This document shows positions 4,711 to 5,338 of a DNA stretch of 5,338 nt, one piece after another. A program made the position numbers and the translations under genes. Under the pieces are notes generated by a model, which was not told where the DNA came from, searched no databases, and saw only the letters and a program-made list of their open reading frames with translations. The stretch is taken from positions 1,848 through 7,185 of the forward strand of contig QIAS01000264.1 in the NCBI GenBank assembly GCA_003225615.1, given 5' to 3'. This DNA is from Acidobacteriota bacterium (GTDB lineage Bacteria > Acidobacteriota > Terriglobia > Terriglobales > Acidobacteriaceae). Position 1 is the stretch's first letter; the number at the start of each line of letters is the position of its first letter.

Positions 4711-5338
4711 CTAATAGGCTTTGAGGCGGCGCGCCTCGCGCACCACGTCGCTCACCTTAGGCAGAAAGTATTCCTCCTGCGGCGGCGAAAACGGCACCGG
4801 GCTGTCTTGCGCGGTGATGCGAATGATGGGGCCGTCGAGATCGTCAAACGCTTCTTCATTAATGATGGCGGCAATTTCTCCGGCGATGCCTCCGGTGCGA
4901 ACGTCTTCGTGCAGCAGGATTACTTTGTTCGTCTTACGTACGGTCTGGACGATCGCTTCGCGGTCGAGCGGCGAAACGGTGCGCAGGTCGATTACTTCTA
5001 TATCGATCCCATCTTTGGCCAACATTTCGGCGGCCTCAAGCGCGGTGTGCACCATGGCAGCATAAGTAATGATGCTGAGATCATGGCCTTCGCGGGCAGT
5101 ACGGGCTTTGCCTAGCGGAACGATGTAGTCGTCTGCAGGTACTTCTTCTTTGATGCGGCGGTACAGATACTTGTGCTCGAAAAAAATGACGGGATTGTTG
5201 TCGCGAATGGAAGCCTTGATGAGACCCTTGGCGTCGTAGGCGCTTGCCGGGCAGACGACTTTGAGCCCGGGCGCGTGGACAAACCACATCTCGGGATTCT
5301 GCGAATGAAACGGGCCTCCGTGAACATTGCCGCCGCTG
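4711..5338 (-). CDS. 2-oxoacid dehydrogenase E1 component, beta subunit (N-terminus outside window)
   Basis: The last 208 residues of a thiamine-diphosphate enzyme beta subunit are present; the family is about 325 residues, so roughly the first third lies beyond base 5338. Reading starts in the pyrimidine-binding domain (GGPFHSQNPEMWFVHAPGLK, then PASAYDAKGLIKASIRDNNP and the FFEHKYLYR segment). It then passes into the transketolase C-terminal domain, with VIDLRTVSPLD (visible residues 116-125), LLHEDVRTGG (141-150) and DSPVPFSPPQEEYFLP near the end. With an alpha subunit it decarboxylates pyruvate or a branched-chain 2-oxoacid and passes the acyl group to the E2 lipoyl arm. An internal ATG at 5289 is not the start, because conserved family sequence continues upstream to the window edge. 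Substrate choice (PDH or BCKDH) cannot be settled without the alpha subunit, probably encoded just outside. Confidence 0.95.
   Translation of the reverse strand, partial: SGGNVHGGPFHSQNPEMWFVHAPGLKVVCPASAYDAKGLIKASIRDNNPVIFFEHKYLYRRIKEEVPADDYIVPLGKARTAREGHDLSIITYAAMVHTALEAAEMLAKDGIDIEVIDLRTVSPLDREAIVQTVRKTNKVILLHEDVRTGGIAGEIAAIINEEAFDDLDGPIIRITAQDSPVPFSPPQEEYFLPKVSDVVREARRLKAY

Noticed and set aside
5112..5327. Start of E1 beta at ATG 5289
   Set aside because: Conserved E1 beta sequence (GGPFHSQNPE) continues in frame upstream of this ATG to the window edge, so the gene is cut by the window instead.

Overview
The window looks like chromosomal DNA of a moderately GC-rich, Gram-negative-type heterotroph, most likely an Acidobacteriota (Koribacter/Terriglobales-like) lineage. 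That placement is an inference. It rests on the style of the 2-oxoacid dehydrogenase and cytochrome proteins, and on short intergenic elements (GTACC heptads, GC-TGAA-GC hairpins, GGCGCGCC hairpins) that I remember as frequent between acidobacterial genes. No rRNA or other formal marker is present.

The two halves are convergent. On the + strand (1-2083) lie the 3' end of an unrecognised gene (1-342), a compact dual-specificity-type protein phosphatase (374-826), a 57-residue exported peptide that may be a truncated remnant (1060-1233), and a tight two-gene unit of a putative lipoprotein (1390-1854) and a 75-residue helical protein (1856-2083). None of the last three has a function I recognise. 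The gaps hold a four-copy 7-bp tandem repeat at the phosphatase stop codon (818-844), a pair of GC-rich hairpins (985-1023) and degenerate GCAGAG repeats (1281-1317).

On the - strand (5338 down to 2279) lies an energy-metabolism locus. In transcription order it holds the C-terminal two thirds of a 2-oxoacid dehydrogenase E1 beta subunit (4711-5338, cut by the window edge), a DUF2007-type small protein (4462-4698), a membrane-anchored monohaem cytochrome c (3862-4422) and a full-length lipoyl-bearing E2 acyltransferase (2279-3622). E1 beta and E2 belong to one pyruvate or branched-chain 2-oxoacid dehydrogenase complex. The separate E1 beta gene argues against 2-oxoglutarate dehydrogenase, whose E1 is normally one chain. 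E2 has its own plausible promoter (TATAAT at 3676-3681) and is separated from the cytochrome gene by a double-hairpin repeat, so it may be transcribed partly independently.

The two strands meet in a 195-bp gap (2084-2278). It holds a composite element: a TGAA-loop hairpin, a 14-bp palindrome, a 9-bp-stem hairpin and three spaced TTCAAA(A) units. This probably doubles as the transcription end for both strands. I see no CRISPR array, tRNA, rRNA, complete insertion sequence or recognisable defence system. The least explained parts are the 57-aa/lipoprotein/75-aa cluster and the recurring paired-hairpin elements in the gaps.
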